64,000 nucleotides of DNA from Microvirga pudoricolor (lineage in GTDB: Bacteria > Pseudomonadota > Alphaproteobacteria > Rhizobiales > Beijerinckiaceae): NCBI RefSeq assembly GCF_016892705.1, contig NZ_JAFEMB010000002.1:1-64000 (forward strand), written 5' to 3'. Positions 37,543 through 50,202 of this stretch are shown piece by piece. The notes under the pieces were generated by a model. The model was given only the letters and a program-made list of their open reading frames with translations. It made no database searches and was not told where the DNA came from. The stretch's first letter is position 1, and each line of letters starts with the position of its first letter. The position numbers were made by a program, and so were the translations under genes.

Positions 37543-37686
37543 ATGATCAACCTCGCCCGCATCCTGGCCCTGGGCCTGACCCTCGCCATTGCGGCCTGCG
37601 CCACGACGCCGCCCCAGACCATGACGGCGCCCCCCGCCAAGCCTCTCGATGCCAAGACCCAGCTGGAGAGCGGCCGTCGCATGTGA
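37543..37686 (+). CDS. Small lipoprotein
   Basis: 47 residues from ATG 37543, preceded by GGAGAG. A hydrophobic signal (about 5-17) ends in the lipobox LAIAAC with C19 as the lipidated residue. The mature chain is a short Pro/Thr/Lys-rich peptide. It is divergent from the RsmB-like gene and convergent with MAPEG. Small entericidin-like or spacer lipoproteins of this size are widespread. No specific family was recognised. Confidence 0.65.
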   Translation: MINLARILALGLTLAIAACATTPPQTMTAPPAKPLDAKTQLESGRRM

Positions 37687-37713
37687 CCGGAAGGGCGGCG
37701 TCCCCACGTCGCC

Positions 37714-38148
37714 CTATCCGACCCCGGCCTGCGCCGCGAAAATCCGCAGAGCGAAAACGACCCACATGATCATCAGGATGATCACGCCCGCCAGATAGGC
37801 CATGAACCGCAACGGCACCTGATTGGATGTGGTGTGGACGAGGGCATGGACCAACCGGCTCGCCACGAACATCCAGGAGAGCACCACGAAGAGCATGTCC
37901 GCCTTGCGGGTGATCATGGCGAAAGCCACGAGCACGAAGAACAGCAGCGGGATCTCGAACTGGTTGCTGAAGGCGTTGGCGGCCTGCGTGGCGCGATTGG
38001 GCCAATTGCGCTCGCCGAGAGCGATGTCCTTCACCTTCACCTCGCCCGAGCGAAGCGCGCCCATACGGGAGCGCCCCATCCAGAGCAGCAGGGCGAAGAT
38101 CAGGCCGACCTGGACGAAGACGGGCAGAAGGATCGCGGATACGCTCAT
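37714..38148 (-). CDS. MAPEG-family membrane protein
   Basis: 144 residues with four membrane helices. The family core is RATQAANAFSNQFEIPLLFF (N-x-x-E type), and a VASRLVHALVH segment follows in helix 3. MAPEG proteins include glutathione transferases/peroxidases. The bacterial subgroup has no settled substrate. It starts 8 nt after the guaB stop and is probably co-transcribed. Confidence 0.88.
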   Translation of the reverse strand: MSVSAILLPVFVQVGLIFALLLWMGRSRMGALRSGEVKVKDIALGERNWPNRATQAANAFSNQFEIPLLFFVLVAFAMITRKADMLFVVLSWMFVASRLVHALVHTTSNQVPLRFMAYLAGVIILMIMWVVFALRIFAAQAGVG

Positions 38149-38156
38149 GGGGTGCC

Positions 38157-41322
<3,166 letters not shown>

Positions 41323-41351
<29 letters not shown>

Positions 41352-42180
41352 CGACTTCACCCATGGTGGGATGAACCGGCGCGCGTTCCTGGACCGGCTG
41401 GCGGCGCTCGCGGGCAGCACGGCCGCCGCGACGGCCCTTTTGCCGATCCTGCAGAACAACTACGCCCATGCCCAAACGGTGGAGGAAGCTGATCCTCGCA
41501 TCACCGTCGAAACCGTGGACATTCCTGGGGTTTCAGGCTTGAAGGGCTATCTGGCGAAACCAAAATCCGCCACCGGAAAGCTGCCGACGGTCCTCGTCAT
41601 CCATGAAAATCGGGGTCTGAACCCGCATATCAAGGACGTGACCCGTCGGGTCGCCACGGACGGCTTCATTGCGCTCGGGCTCGACTACCTCTCCCCCGCT
41701 GGCGGCACCCCGGCGGACGAGGAGAAGGGCCGCGAGATGATCGGCCAGATCACCCCTGCCAACGCCGTTGCATACGGGAAAGCCGCGGTCGCCTACCTGA
41801 AGGCGCTGCCGGACGGAAACGGCAAGGTCGGCGCGGTCGGCTTCTGCTGGGGCGGCGGCGCGGTGAACAATCTCGCGGTCAACGATCCGGACCTCGCGGC
41901 GGGCGTCGCTTATTACGGCGGGCAGCCCAAGGCGGAGGACGTGCCGAAGATCAAGGCGGCCCTCCTCCTGCAGTATGGCGGGCTGGACGAGCGCATCAAT
42001 GCGGGCATTCCCGCCTATGAAGCCGCTCTCAAGCAGGCGGGCAAGACCTACGAGATCTTCGTTTACGAGGGCGCCAACCACGCTTTCAACAACGATACCA
42101 ATGCGGCCCGGTACGACAAGGCCACCGCCGACCTGGCCTGGAGCCGGACCATCGGCTTCCTGAAGAAGTATCTGGCCTGA
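41323..42180 (+). CDS. Dienelactone hydrolase-family protein, probably Tat-exported
   Basis: 285 residues from ATG 41323 (GAGGAG upstream), overlapping the end of the MFS gene. Residues 17-50 look like a twin-arginine signal (NRRAFLDRLAALAG ... YAHAQ). The alpha/beta hydrolase domain has nucleophile C175 in GFCWGGG, D222 and H253 (ANHAFNN), the Cys-Asp-His triad of dienelactone hydrolases. The VIHENRGLNPHI block is typical. Real carboxymethylenebutenolidase activity is unproven. Many Tat-exported members have unknown substrates. Confidence 0.88.
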
Positions 42181-42183
42181 GGC

Positions 42184-43116
42184 CTAATCATCGAAGGCTT
42201 CGACCGCGATGCGCCGTCCGATCATGAAGGCATCCGCCACGAGACGGAACGGCGCGTCGTCCACCTCGGATCGGCCTGTGTTCAGCAGCTCGTCGAAACG
42301 GGCATAGATGCCCTCGTATTCTTCCGCCTTCTCGTCGACGACCACGCGGCCGTCGATCTCCAGGCGGCTGCCGCCCCCGGAGAGCTTGAGCCTTCGTCCC
42401 TCCTGTGTGTCGATCTCGATGTCCCAGCTCTGCGGGCCGGTCTGGCGCCAATCGAACACCGCCTTGAGGTCGCCACCCTGGCTCGACGTGAAAACGAGGT
42501 CCGCCGCGATGGGGGCGTCTCGGTTCGACGGGAATTGAAGGTCCGATTTCGTCACGAAGACGGGCTCGGGCATGATGCGGGTGACGATGGACAGAGCGTT
42601 GATGCCCGGATCGAAGACGCCGAAGCCGCCCGCCTGCCAGATCCATTCCTGGCCCGGATGCCAGTGCCGGACATCCTCCTTCCAGGTCACGAGGAGGCGG
42701 GTGATGGTCTGCCCGGCCAGAGCCGCCCTCGCCTCGTCGACGCCCCGGTTATGCTGGGCGTGCCACGTCGTATAGACCGTCTTGCCCACCCGCTCCCCGA
42801 GAAGCTTGAGGTCCTGCAGCTCGCTCAAGGTCGCGGCCGGGGGTTTTTCCAGGAGAACGCTCTTGCCCGCCAGCAGCGCCGCGCGAGCGATCTCGTGGCG
42901 CACCTGCGGTGGCGTGCAGATCGAAACCGCCTCCAGCTCCGGAAGCTTCAGAAGATCCCGCCAGTCCGTGAAGGTATGCTGCGCATCCTCATGCGTGAGC
43001 CCCCGCTGGCTGGATACCGCCAGGAGCTCGAAATCCGGGTTGCCGCGGATCGATGGGAGGTGCTGGTCCTGGGCGATCTTGCCGAGGCCGATGATTCCGA
43101 TCCGATGCAGCGCCAC
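42184..43116 (-). CDS. Gfo/Idh/MocA-family sugar dehydrogenase (L-arabinose/D-galactose 1-dehydrogenase type)
   Basis: 310 residues. The N-terminal Rossmann motif is GIIGLGKIAQDQHLP, the nucleotide loop is CTPPQVRHE, and EKPP holds the conserved Lys. The segment WKEDVRHWHPGQEWIW and FDPGINALSI strongly recalls the Azospirillum-type L-arabinose 1-dehydrogenase, which oxidises L-arabinose or D-galactose to the lactone. That assignment is from memory of the family, not a search. It converges with the dienelactone hydrolase gene at 3 nt. No other pentose pathway genes are adjacent. Confidence 0.85.
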   Translation of the reverse strand: MALHRIGIIGLGKIAQDQHLPSIRGNPDFELLAVSSQRGLTHEDAQHTFTDWRDLLKLPELEAVSICTPPQVRHEIARAALLAGKSVLLEKPPAATLSELQDLKLLGERVGKTVYTTWHAQHNRGVDEARAALAGQTITRLLVTWKEDVRHWHPGQEWIWQAGGFGVFDPGINALSIVTRIMPEPVFVTKSDLQFPSNRDAPIAADLVFTSSQGGDLKAVFDWRQTGPQSWDIEIDTQEGRRLKLSGGGSRLEIDGRVVVDEKAEEYEGIYARFDELLNTGRSEVDDAPFRLVADAFMIGRRIAVEAFDD

Positions 43117-43143
43117 GATCCCCTCCCCATCCGGCCCTAGGAC

Positions 43144-43842
43144 CTATTCGTCTTCGGCCTGTTCCTTCGACCCACGGAAACCGGTGGCGAGCACATAGAG
43201 TTCCGCCGAATCCGAGCGGCTCGCAGAAGGCTTCACGTGCCGGACCACGGCGAAATCCCGCTTGAGATCGGCCAGAAGCTGACTCTCGGTGCCGCCCTGG
43301 AACACCTTGGCCACGAAGGCACCGCCAGGCGCGAGGATCTCGCGGGCGAAATAGATTGCGGCCTCGGCCAGGCCCATGATGCGAAGGTGGTCCGTCTTCT
43401 TATGGCCGGTGGTGTTGGCGGCCATGTCGGACATGACGATATCGGCCGGGCCGCCCAGCATGTCGATCAGCTTGCCGGGGGCGGTCTCGTCGAGGAAGTC
43501 GAGCTGGATGAACTCGACGCCCGGCAGCGGGTCGATGTCGAGCAGATCGATGCCCACGACCTTTCCCTTCGCGCCTACCTTCCTGGCCGCGATCTGCGCC
43601 CAGCCGCCCGGCGCCGCGCCAAGGTCGACCACGCGCTGACCCGGCTTGAGAAGATGATACTTCTCGTCGATCTCCAGCAGCTTGAAGGCCGCGCGCGAAC
43701 GATAACCCTCGCGCTTGGCGCGCGCCACATACGGGTCGTTCAGCTGGCGCTCCAGCCATTTCTGGGACGACAAGGAGCGCTTGTGGGCGGTCTTGACCCG
43801 TTGCTTCAGGTTCCGCGTGCCGGAACCGCTTTTCTCGCTCAC
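43144..43842 (-). CDS. rlmE: 23S rRNA (uridine-2'-O) methyltransferase RlmE (FtsJ/RrmJ)
   Basis: Methylates U2552-equivalent in 23S rRNA. 232 residues from GTG 43842, whose GTGA overlaps the ppx stop and which is preceded by GGGAGAG. Longer frames run back into ppx without homology. SAM motif [11 protein letters not shown], and the catalytic Lys-Asp-Lys-Glu context [27 protein letters not shown] and FVAKVFQGG. The basic N-terminus ([10 protein letters not shown]) is usual in alphaproteobacteria. Confidence 0.95.
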   Translation of the reverse strand: MSEKSGSGTRNLKQRVKTAHKRSLSSQKWLERQLNDPYVARAKREGYRSRAAFKLLEIDEKYHLLKPGQRVVDLGAAPGGWAQIAARKVGAKGKVVGIDLLDIDPLPGVEFIQLDFLDETAPGKLIDMLGGPADIVMSDMAANTTGHKKTDHLRIMGLAEAAIYFAREILAPGGAFVAKVFQGGTESQLLADLKRDFAVVRHVKPSASRSDSAELYVLATGFRGSKEQAEDE

Positions 43843-44939
43843 CGATGGCTCTCCCGATGCCAGACGCTGTCCTCTCGCATCATGTTCATCAAAATTCCCT
43901 CGCGCAGGCCCCGGTCGGCGATGCGCAGGCGGTCCGACGGAAACGCGCGCCGGATGGCTTCGAGGATCGCGCAACCCGCGAGCACGAGATCGGCCCGCTC
44001 CTTGCCGATGCAGGCATTGCCCGCCCGGTGCTCGAAACTGGTGCCGATCAGGCCCTCGATCACGCGGGTGATCTCGCGGGACTGCATCCACAATCCGTCG
44101 ACACGCCGGCGGTCGTAGCGCGGCAAGCCCAGATGGATGCCGCCCACGGTGGTGACGGTGCCGGACGTGCCGAGGAGATGGAAGTCCTTGGCGCGGGAGG
44201 CTTGCGCGGCCACGACGGTGAAATCGAGAAGCAGGTCCGCGACCTCCTCCACCATGCCCTCGAAGATGTCGCGGGTGACGTCGATGCCGCCGTGGCGCTC
44301 CGCGAGGGTGACGACCCCGACCGGGAGCGAATCCCAGGCCCGGATCCGCTGAGTGGGGTCCGAGTGCGGGCTGGTGGCCTGCCCGTCCAGCCAGGCGATC
44401 TCCGTCGAGCCGCCGCCGATATCGAAGATGATGACCGAATGGGCCTTCGGATCGGCCAGCGCGGCGCAGCCCGTGACGGCCAGATAGGCCTCCGTCTTGC
44501 GGTCCACGACCTCCAGCTCGAGGTCCAGGTCGCCCCGCACCCGCTCGATGAAAGCGGGTCCGTTCGCGGCGAGACGGCAGGCCTCGGTCGCCACGAGGCG
44601 CGCGCGCCTGACGTCCCTCGCCGACATCTTGTCCCGGCAGACCCGCAAGGCGTCGATGGTGCGCTCGATGGCGTCCGGGCTGAGCTGGTTGCCGAGGCCC
44701 AGCCCCTCGCCGAGGCGCACGATGCGCGAGAAAGCATCCACGACCCGGAAGCCGAAGTGGGAAGGCTCCGCGATCAACAGGCGACAGTTGTTGGTGCCGA
44801 GATCGAGCGCCGCATAGCTACGCGAGGACCGGCGGCTCGGGGGCCGGGGGACAGTCCAGGGCGTCGCGAGGCCCGAACCTACGACGGTATCGGCCCTTTC
44901 GTCTCCCGCCTCGGCAATCGCGTCGTTCTTAACGGTCAA
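43839..44939 (-). CDS. Ppx/GppA phosphatase-family protein
   Basis: 366 residues of the ASKHA fold. The phosphate-1 motif is [13 protein letters not shown], the phosphate-2 motif [12 protein letters not shown], and EACRLAANG and [10 protein letters not shown] follow. Family members hydrolyse polyphosphate or pppGpp, and the length (no C-terminal HD extension) is nearer the short alphaproteobacterial Ppx/GppA type. The pairing with rlmE, whose start overlaps this stop, is conserved in Hyphomicrobiales. An unusual Arg/Ser/Pro-rich ~40-residue N-terminal leader precedes the domain. Confidence 0.92.
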   Translation of the reverse strand: MTVKNDAIAEAGDERADTVVGSGLATPWTVPRPPSRRSSRSYAALDLGTNNCRLLIAEPSHFGFRVVDAFSRIVRLGEGLGLGNQLSPDAIERTIDALRVCRDKMSARDVRRARLVATEACRLAANGPAFIERVRGDLDLELEVVDRKTEAYLAVTGCAALADPKAHSVIIFDIGGGSTEIAWLDGQATSPHSDPTQRIRAWDSLPVGVVTLAERHGGIDVTRDIFEGMVEEVADLLLDFTVVAAQASRAKDFHLLGTSGTVTTVGGIHLGLPRYDRRRVDGLWMQSREITRVIEGLIGTSFEHRAGNACIGKERADLVLAGCAILEAIRRAFPSDRLRIADRGLREGILMNMMREDSVWHRESHR

Positions 44940-45001
44940 AACACAATCCTTGGACGCCTCGTATCCGGCGTCCCATTCGACCCGAAGATTAACAACCGGG
45001 A

Positions 45002-45074
45002 ACCGGCTCTGCCAAGGGCAGATCCGCGTGGCAGAACCGGTCTCCCGTGGGAATCGCGGGAGAGGCCGGTGGGC
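45002..45074 (-). terminator. Overlapping GC-rich inverted repeats after the aminotransferase gene
   Basis: ACCGGCTCTGCC (45002-45013) pairs with GGCAGAACCGGT (45030-45041) with one mismatch. The same ACCGGT region can instead pair with the ...GGCCGGT end near 45064-45070. It is a terminator or attenuator between aminotransferase and ppx. No clear U tract. Confidence 0.4.
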
Positions 45075-46259
45075 TCACATGGAAAAACCCTTGAAGCGGG
45101 CTGTCAGGTCCATCAGCACCTCAGCCCCGACATTGCCGAAGGCGACCCGCAGGTTGTTGTCCTGCCCCGGCCCGAAATAGCTGCCCGGCAGGCAAAGGAC
45201 ACCCCGTTCCGTCGCCAGCCGCTCGGCGACCTGCTGCGCCGTGTGATCGGCGAAGGGGTGCCGCAGATAGGCGAAATAGGCTCCGGCCGACTCGATATCC
45301 CAGTCATAGCAGGACCGCATGGCGGCCTGGAACACGCTCGCGCGCCGGTTGATCTCGACCCGGTTCTCCTCCCGCCAGTCCCGCAGGTGCTCGATGGCCC
45401 AGGGCAGGACCGTCTGGGCGGGACGCGGTGGGCAGATCTGGAGGCAGTCGAGAATCTTGGCGGCCTGCCCGATGAGGCTCGGACCCGCCGCGATGGCACC
45501 CATCCGATGGCCCGGAATGGCGTAGGACTTCGAGAACGAATAGAGTTGTACCACCGTGTCGCGCCAAGTCGGATTGGCGAAAAGCCCATGGGGCCGGTTC
45601 ACGCCGCTTGGCAGAAAGTCCCGGTAAGTCTCGTCTATCACGAGATAAATGCCCTTGCGCCGGCATAGATCCGCGAAGCTCTCGATGAGGTGGTCGGGAT
45701 AGACGGCGCCGGTGGGATTGTTGGGTGTGACGAGGACGATGGCCTTGACCTTCTCGTCGATCAGCAGCTCGGCGTCCTCCACGCGAGGGGCGTACCCCTC
45801 CTCCTCGAGGCAGCGCAGCGCACGCGGGTCAACGCCCAGCATGTCCAAGGTCATCTGATAGTTGAAGTACCAGGGCGTCGGCAGCAGCACCGCGTCACCG
45901 TGCCGGGCGAGCGTCATGACCGTGGCAAAGAAGGCCATGTTGCAGCCGGCCGTGATGGCGATGTCGGCAGGCTCGATCCGCGCCTCGTAGAGCCTGGACA
46001 GGTCCGCCGCATATGCGGCCCGAAGGTCGCCATCGCCCTCGATGGCCCCATACCGGGCCACGTCGGGTGAGCCGGACGCCGCCGACAAGCGCTCTAGGAA
46101 GGCGTGGTGGGGTGCGTTGCCGGGCACCGCCTGAGATAGGTTGATCGCCGGTCCATGGGCGCCATCATAGCGGTCCAGCCAAGCGCGAGCCTCCGGAATT
46201 GGCGGCGATCCGACCTTCGTGACGAGGGGATTCAGAATGGGCGACGGGGTGGACCGCAT
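45075..46259 (-). CDS. PLP-dependent class I/II aminotransferase
   Basis: 394 residues of fold-type I. VTPNNPTGAVY, VIDETYRDF and the PLP-lysine motif YSFSKSYAIPGHRMG are clear. C-terminal NNLRVAFGN holds the substrate-carboxylate Arg. Aspartate/aromatic aminotransferase-like activity is expected, but the exact amino acid is not determinable. The protein is complete and in frame, with start at ATG 46259. A start ten to fifteen residues downstream is possible. Confidence 0.92.
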   Translation of the reverse strand: MRSTPSPILNPLVTKVGSPPIPEARAWLDRYDGAHGPAINLSQAVPGNAPHHAFLERLSAASGSPDVARYGAIEGDGDLRAAYAADLSRLYEARIEPADIAITAGCNMAFFATVMTLARHGDAVLLPTPWYFNYQMTLDMLGVDPRALRCLEEEGYAPRVEDAELLIDEKVKAIVLVTPNNPTGAVYPDHLIESFADLCRRKGIYLVIDETYRDFLPSGVNRPHGLFANPTWRDTVVQLYSFSKSYAIPGHRMGAIAAGPSLIGQAAKILDCLQICPPRPAQTVLPWAIEHLRDWREENRVEINRRASVFQAAMRSCYDWDIESAGAYFAYLRHPFADHTAQQVAERLATERGVLCLPGSYFGPGQDNNLRVAFGNVGAEVLMDLTARFKGFSM

Positions 46260-46617
46260 GAACGAAGCTCGGGTCGGCGGCGGGAGATTGCCTGGGCGGG
46301 ATGGGTGGAGGCCATTCGGCCGAAGGGTGCAGGATCATGCCTACACATTCCTGCGGACACGCGCCATTGCCGACCTCATGGAAACTGGAAGTGGGCCGAC
46401 AGTCCCAGGTTTCCAGGGGCAACTGACCTTAGTTGCCCCAAAGTCACACGACTATAAATCCGCGTGAACACTTCAAGAATTAAGACCAAGTTCCTCGACA
46501 ACGCCTCTACGATGGCTGCGAACGGCATTTTGACTGCAATAACAGAACATCGTCTTTGCGGTTCGTGATCGATCTCGGACGAAAATCGTCCTCGTCTTGC
46601 AAGAGTAGGGTAACGCC
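46260..46617. other. Divergent intergenic region, aminotransferase / YadA-like gene
   Basis: 358 nt. It contains a perfect 9-bp hairpin (GGGGCAACT 46416-46424 / AGTTGCCCC 46431-46439) and, 26 nt before the YadA-like ATG, GGACGA-AAA-TCGTCC (46577-46591). A TTGACT at 46531-46536 could be a -35. Frames here lack coding character. No gene called. Confidence 0.45.
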
Positions 46618-48771
46618 ATGATCCGTCTTCGCTCGCAGGTGAATGCAACGCCCCATTCCTGCAGTGGATGGAGGCTGGCGGCGGCAGCCGGCGCCCTGGC
46701 AGGAGGCTCCCTGTTCGCCGCGCCCGCTTCGGCGCAGTTCATTTGTGCCGACGAATTCGGCTTACCCAGCGGCGCGTCGGCCGTTGCACCGGGCTCGGTC
46801 GCGTGCGGCACCCAGGCAAACGCCTTAAACGCGAATGCGACTGCGATCGGCGATCAGGCCCAGGCTACGGGGTTCAATTCGGTAGCGATCGGGGCGGGCT
46901 CGATCGCGAACGAGGCCAACACGGTATCTTTCGGCTCCGGCGGCGCGACGCGGAGGCTCACCAACGTGTCTGACGGAACGGCCGCCACAGACGCTGTCAA
47001 TTTCGGCCAGCTCGACGACCTCTCCGACAGCGTCGCCGCCCTGGCGTTCTTCGTCGGCTTCGACACGGGCGCCATCATCAGCCTCGACACCCGCATCGAC
47101 CGACTCGAGGACGGAACGGCGGGCCTCGTCCGCCAGGCCACGAACACGTCTCCGATCACGGTCGGCGCGCAAACCCTTGGCACCAGCGTCAGCTTCGCCA
47201 ATTCGGGCGGAGCATCGCGCACCCTGACGGGCGTAGCGAACGGCACCGTCGCGGCCGGGAGCACGCAGGCGGTCACGGGCGACCAGCTCGACAGCGTCGC
47301 GGACGCCCTCGGCGGCACCCAAACGATCACGGGCGGCCGGCTTGGGGTGTCCTACACCCTCTCCGGGACCACCTACACCGATGTCGGGTCGGCGCTGGGC
47401 GGGCTCGATACCCGGGTCGCCACGAACACCACCGACATCAGCAACCTGACGACGACCGTGAGCACGGTCTCCGGCAACGTCACCACCCTCACCAACAACA
47501 TCACCAACGGCACCATCGGCCTCGTCCAGCGCGACGCCGTCACGAACGCCATCACGGTTGCCAGCACGTTCGGCGGCACGTCCGTGAACTTCGCCGGCAC
47601 CGACGGTGCGCGCGTCTTGAGCGGTGTCGCATCCGGTGTCGCGGGAACCGACGCGGTGAATGTCGGCCAGCTCAACGCAGCCCTGTCGGGCGTCGGCGGT
47701 TATGCGCCGGTCTCGGCCAACAACACGAGCGGCTTCGCCAATCCCGTCGCGAGCGGCCCGGATGCGCTCGCGGTCGGCTACGGCTCCACGGCCGCTGGGG
47801 CCAACGCGTTCGCAGCCGGCACGTCGAGCCAGGCGGGCGGGGCGGCAGCGACGGCGGCAGGCAACGGCAGCAACGCCTCTGGCGCCAACAGCGCCGCCTT
47901 CGGCCAGGGCAGCCTTGCAAGCGCGGCCGGAGCGACCGCCCTCGGACAGGCCGCCAGCGCCTCAGGCGCGGGAGCCACCGCCTCCGGCAGCACGGCCCTG
48001 GCGAGCGCCGCCGGGACCTCGGCCTTCGGCTCGGGGGCTCAGGCGACCTTCGCGGGCGCCACCGCCATCGGCTCCGGGGCGCGGGCGACCGCCGATCCGA
48101 CCACCGCGGTGGGGTTCGAGGCTGCCGCCACGGGCAACAACGCCTCCGCGTTCGGTGGGAACGCCGTCGCGTCCGCCGCAAGCGCCACGGCGCTCGGGCA
48201 AGGTGCCGTCGCGAGCGCCAGCGGGGCCACCGCCGTGGGCCAGGGGTCCCGGGCGAGCCATGCGGGCGCCGTCGCGATCGGCACCGGCGCCGTCACGAGC
48301 CGCCCGAACCAGGTCGCGGTCGGCACGGCCCGAAACACCTACACGCTGGCGGGCGTGACCTCGGCCGGGAGCCGGGCGGCCCAAAGCGGTCCGACCCAGT
48401 TCGTCACCTCCGACAGCGCGGGCAATCTGGCCACGACCGCCATCGACCTGAGCGGTATCGACAGCCTCAACTCCCGCGTCGGCAACCTGGAATACGGCTT
48501 CGCGGCGCTCGCCGATTACGCCGTCGACTCCCGCAAGGAAGCCCGCCGGGGAACGGCTGCCGCCATGGCGATGACCACGGCGCCGATGCCATCCCTGCCC
48601 GGCCGCACGAGCTGGGCCGTCAACGGGGCAACCTTCCGGGGCGAGTATGGCGTCGGCGCCTCCATGGCCCACCGCCTCGACACGGCGGCCCCCATGGCGA
48701 TCACTGCGGGCTACGCCTTTGCGGGCGACGCCAACCATGGCGTGCGGGTCGGCCTAGCGGGCGAGTTCTGA
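46618..48771 (+). CDS. YadA-like trimeric autotransporter adhesin
   Basis: 717 residues. A long signal peptide (about 1-40) ends ASAQ. A head with YadA-type left-handed roll repeats (pattern AxAxGxxSxAxG) spans about residues 375-570. Neck/stalk-like segments VNFGQL and VNVGQL appear (the TDAVNVGQL neck signature, about 130 and 345). The last ~60 residues form the YadA membrane anchor ending AGEF, with GYAFAGDANHGVRVG. Such proteins trimerise and mediate attachment. The codon style is normal for the region, and no insertion or frameshift was seen. An exported partner gene follows at 3 nt. Confidence 0.9.
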   Translation: MIRLRSQVNATPHSCSGWRLAAAAGALAGGSLFAAPASAQFICADEFGLPSGASAVAPGSVACGTQANALNANATAIGDQAQATGFNSVAIGAGSIANEANTVSFGSGGATRRLTNVSDGTAATDAVNFGQLDDLSDSVAALAFFVGFDTGAIISLDTRIDRLEDGTAGLVRQATNTSPITVGAQTLGTSVSFANSGGASRTLTGVANGTVAAGSTQAVTGDQLDSVADALGGTQTITGGRLGVSYTLSGTTYTDVGSALGGLDTRVATNTTDISNLTTTVSTVSGNVTTLTNNITNGTIGLVQRDAVTNAITVASTFGGTSVNFAGTDGARVLSGVASGVAGTDAVNVGQLNAALSGVGGYAPVSANNTSGFANPVASGPDALAVGYGSTAAGANAFAAGTSSQAGGAAATAAGNGSNASGANSAAFGQGSLASAAGATALGQAASASGAGATASGSTALASAAGTSAFGSGAQATFAGATAIGSGARATADPTTAVGFEAAATGNNASAFGGNAVASAASATALGQGAVASASGATAVGQGSRASHAGAVAIGTGAVTSRPNQVAVGTARNTYTLAGVTSAGSRAAQSGPTQFVTSDSAGNLATTAIDLSGIDSLNSRVGNLEYGFAALADYAVDSRKEARRGTAAAMAMTTAPMPSLPGRTSWAVNGATFRGEYGVGASMAHRLDTAAPMAITAGYAFAGDANHGVRVGLAGEF

Positions 48772-48774
48772 GGC

Positions 48775-49425
48775 GTGGCGCTCATCGGTTCGAGGTTTTT
48801 TGGGCTTGGGGTCTTGGGCCTCCTGGCGCTCCAGGCCGTGCCGGCATCCGCCCAGGCGCCCTCCCTGGCCCCCTCGGGGGCACCAGCCGCCGCCACGGCT
48901 CCCCAGACCCGTCCCGCCCAGATCGACCGCAACGGGGTGCTGATCCTCATCCGCTCCGTCCTGCTGGCGGTCCATCAGGCCAACGAGACGGGCAACTACA
49001 CGGTGCTGCGGGAGCTGGGATCGCCGGGTTTCCAGGCGGCCAACACCTCCGCCCGCCTGTCGGAGATCTTCAGCAACCTGCGCAGCCAGAAGATCGACCT
49101 GTCGGGGGTCACGGTTCTCGAGCCGAGGCTGACCGTCCTGCCGGAAATTACCCCGAACGGCCAGATGCGCATGGCGGGCTTCTTCCCGTCCGTGCCACTG
49201 CAGGTGAATTTCGAGCTGATCTTCGCGCCCGTGGAAGGCCGTTGGCGTCCCTTCGGGATCGGCATCAATGTGGGCCAGTCGGGCCCGGTGGCCCCAGCGC
49301 CGCCTCCCCCCGAGCCGCCCCAGGCGCAGGACAAACCCGCGCCCGCCGCCAAGCCAGAGCCGGCAAAGCCAGCGCCGGAGCCCGCGAGGCCGCGACGCCC
49401 GGCCGTGCCACCCGCCTCCGAATAA
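48775..49425 (+). CDS. Exported protein with Pro/Ala/Lys-rich C-terminus
   Basis: 216 residues from GTG 48775, 3 nt after the YadA-like stop. The signal peptide (about 5-26) ends ASAQA. A ~125-residue domain follows (VLILIRSVLLAVHQANETGNYTVL, FSNLRSQKIDLSGV, VNFELIFAPVEGRWRPFGI) and then a 45-residue PAPAKPEP-type tail. The globular part looks like a small NTF2-like/SnoaL-type fold, which is inference only. Tight coupling to the adhesin suggests a shared transcript. No function recognised. Confidence 0.7.
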   Translation: MALIGSRFFGLGVLGLLALQAVPASAQAPSLAPSGAPAAATAPQTRPAQIDRNGVLILIRSVLLAVHQANETGNYTVLRELGSPGFQAANTSARLSEIFSNLRSQKIDLSGVTVLEPRLTVLPEITPNGQMRMAGFFPSVPLQVNFELIFAPVEGRWRPFGIGINVGQSGPVAPAPPPPEPPQAQDKPAPAAKPEPAKPAPEPARPRRPAVPPASE

Positions 49426-49428
49426 GGA

Positions 49429-49462
49429 AAAGGGCGGCCCAGATGTCCCCGAGCCGCCCCCC
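49429..49462. terminator. Bidirectional terminator, exported protein / efp
   Basis: GGGCGGC (49432-49438) / GCCGCCC (49453-49459), preceded by an AAAA run that yields U residues for minus-strand transcripts. It lies between convergent genes. Confidence 0.6.
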
Positions 49463-49485
49463 AATCATTTCGTCGTGCGGGAGAC

Positions 49486-50052
49486 TTAGTCCTTGGCGCG
49501 TTCCACGTACGAGCCGTCTTCCGTCATGATGACCACGCGGGTGCCGGCCTGGATGTGGGGTGGCACGAGGGTGCGCACGCCGTTGGACAGCATGGCGGGC
49601 TTGTAGGACGAGGAGGCCGTCTGGCCCTTCACCACCGGCTCCGTCTCGGTGATCTCCAGCGTGATCCGGGCCGGCAGCTCAATGGCGATCGGCACGCCGT
49701 TATGGACGCTCAGCATCACGGCCATGCCCTCCTGAAGGTAGGCGGCCTGATCCCCGATGATGTCGTCCTGGACGGCGAGCTGCTCATAGGTCTCGGGGTT
49801 CATGAAGTGGTAGCCTTCCCCGTCGCTGTAAAGGAAGGTGTGCTCCCGGTCCTCCACGAAGGCGCGCTCCACCTGCTCCGTCGTGCGGTAGCGCTCGGAC
49901 ACCTTCACACCGTCCGAGATGCGGCGCATGTCGAGCTGGGTGACGGGAGTGCCCTTGCCGGGGTGGATGTTCTGGGCGGTCAGAACCACATAGAGACGGC
50001 CGTCCATGTCGACGACGTTGCCTTTACGCAGTGAAGAGGCGATGACCTTCAC
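49486..50052 (-). CDS. efp: Translation elongation factor P
   Basis: Relieves ribosome stalling at polyproline. 188 residues from GTG 50052, the canonical length. An 11-codon extension upstream is not used. The modified loop reads NIHPGKGTP, with the Lys that EpmA/EpmB beta-lysylate in gammaproteobacteria. The C-terminal OB-domain [10 protein letters not shown] and [14 protein letters not shown] are typical. It is divergent from epmA, whose product should modify it, so the trio forms one functional module. The window itself has many Pro-rich proteins (for example the OmpA-family and exported proteins) that would need EF-P. Confidence 0.97.
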   Translation of the reverse strand: MKVIASSLRKGNVVDMDGRLYVVLTAQNIHPGKGTPVTQLDMRRISDGVKVSERYRTTEQVERAFVEDREHTFLYSDGEGYHFMNPETYEQLAVQDDIIGDQAAYLQEGMAVMLSVHNGVPIAIELPARITLEITETEPVVKGQTASSSYKPAMLSNGVRTLVPPHIQAGTRVVIMTEDGSYVERAKD

Positions 50053-50202
50053 GGGACGCTTTCCTTGTGACAGAGGTGGATGCACCGCCTGTGCCGGGGA
50101 GCCCTGCCTTCAGCGATACGGAATATCTCTGTGCCGCACCTATCGCATCTCGGCGCAAATCGCCAGTCCGTGACCTTGGTTAGTTTTCAAGAGACGCCTT
50201 CG

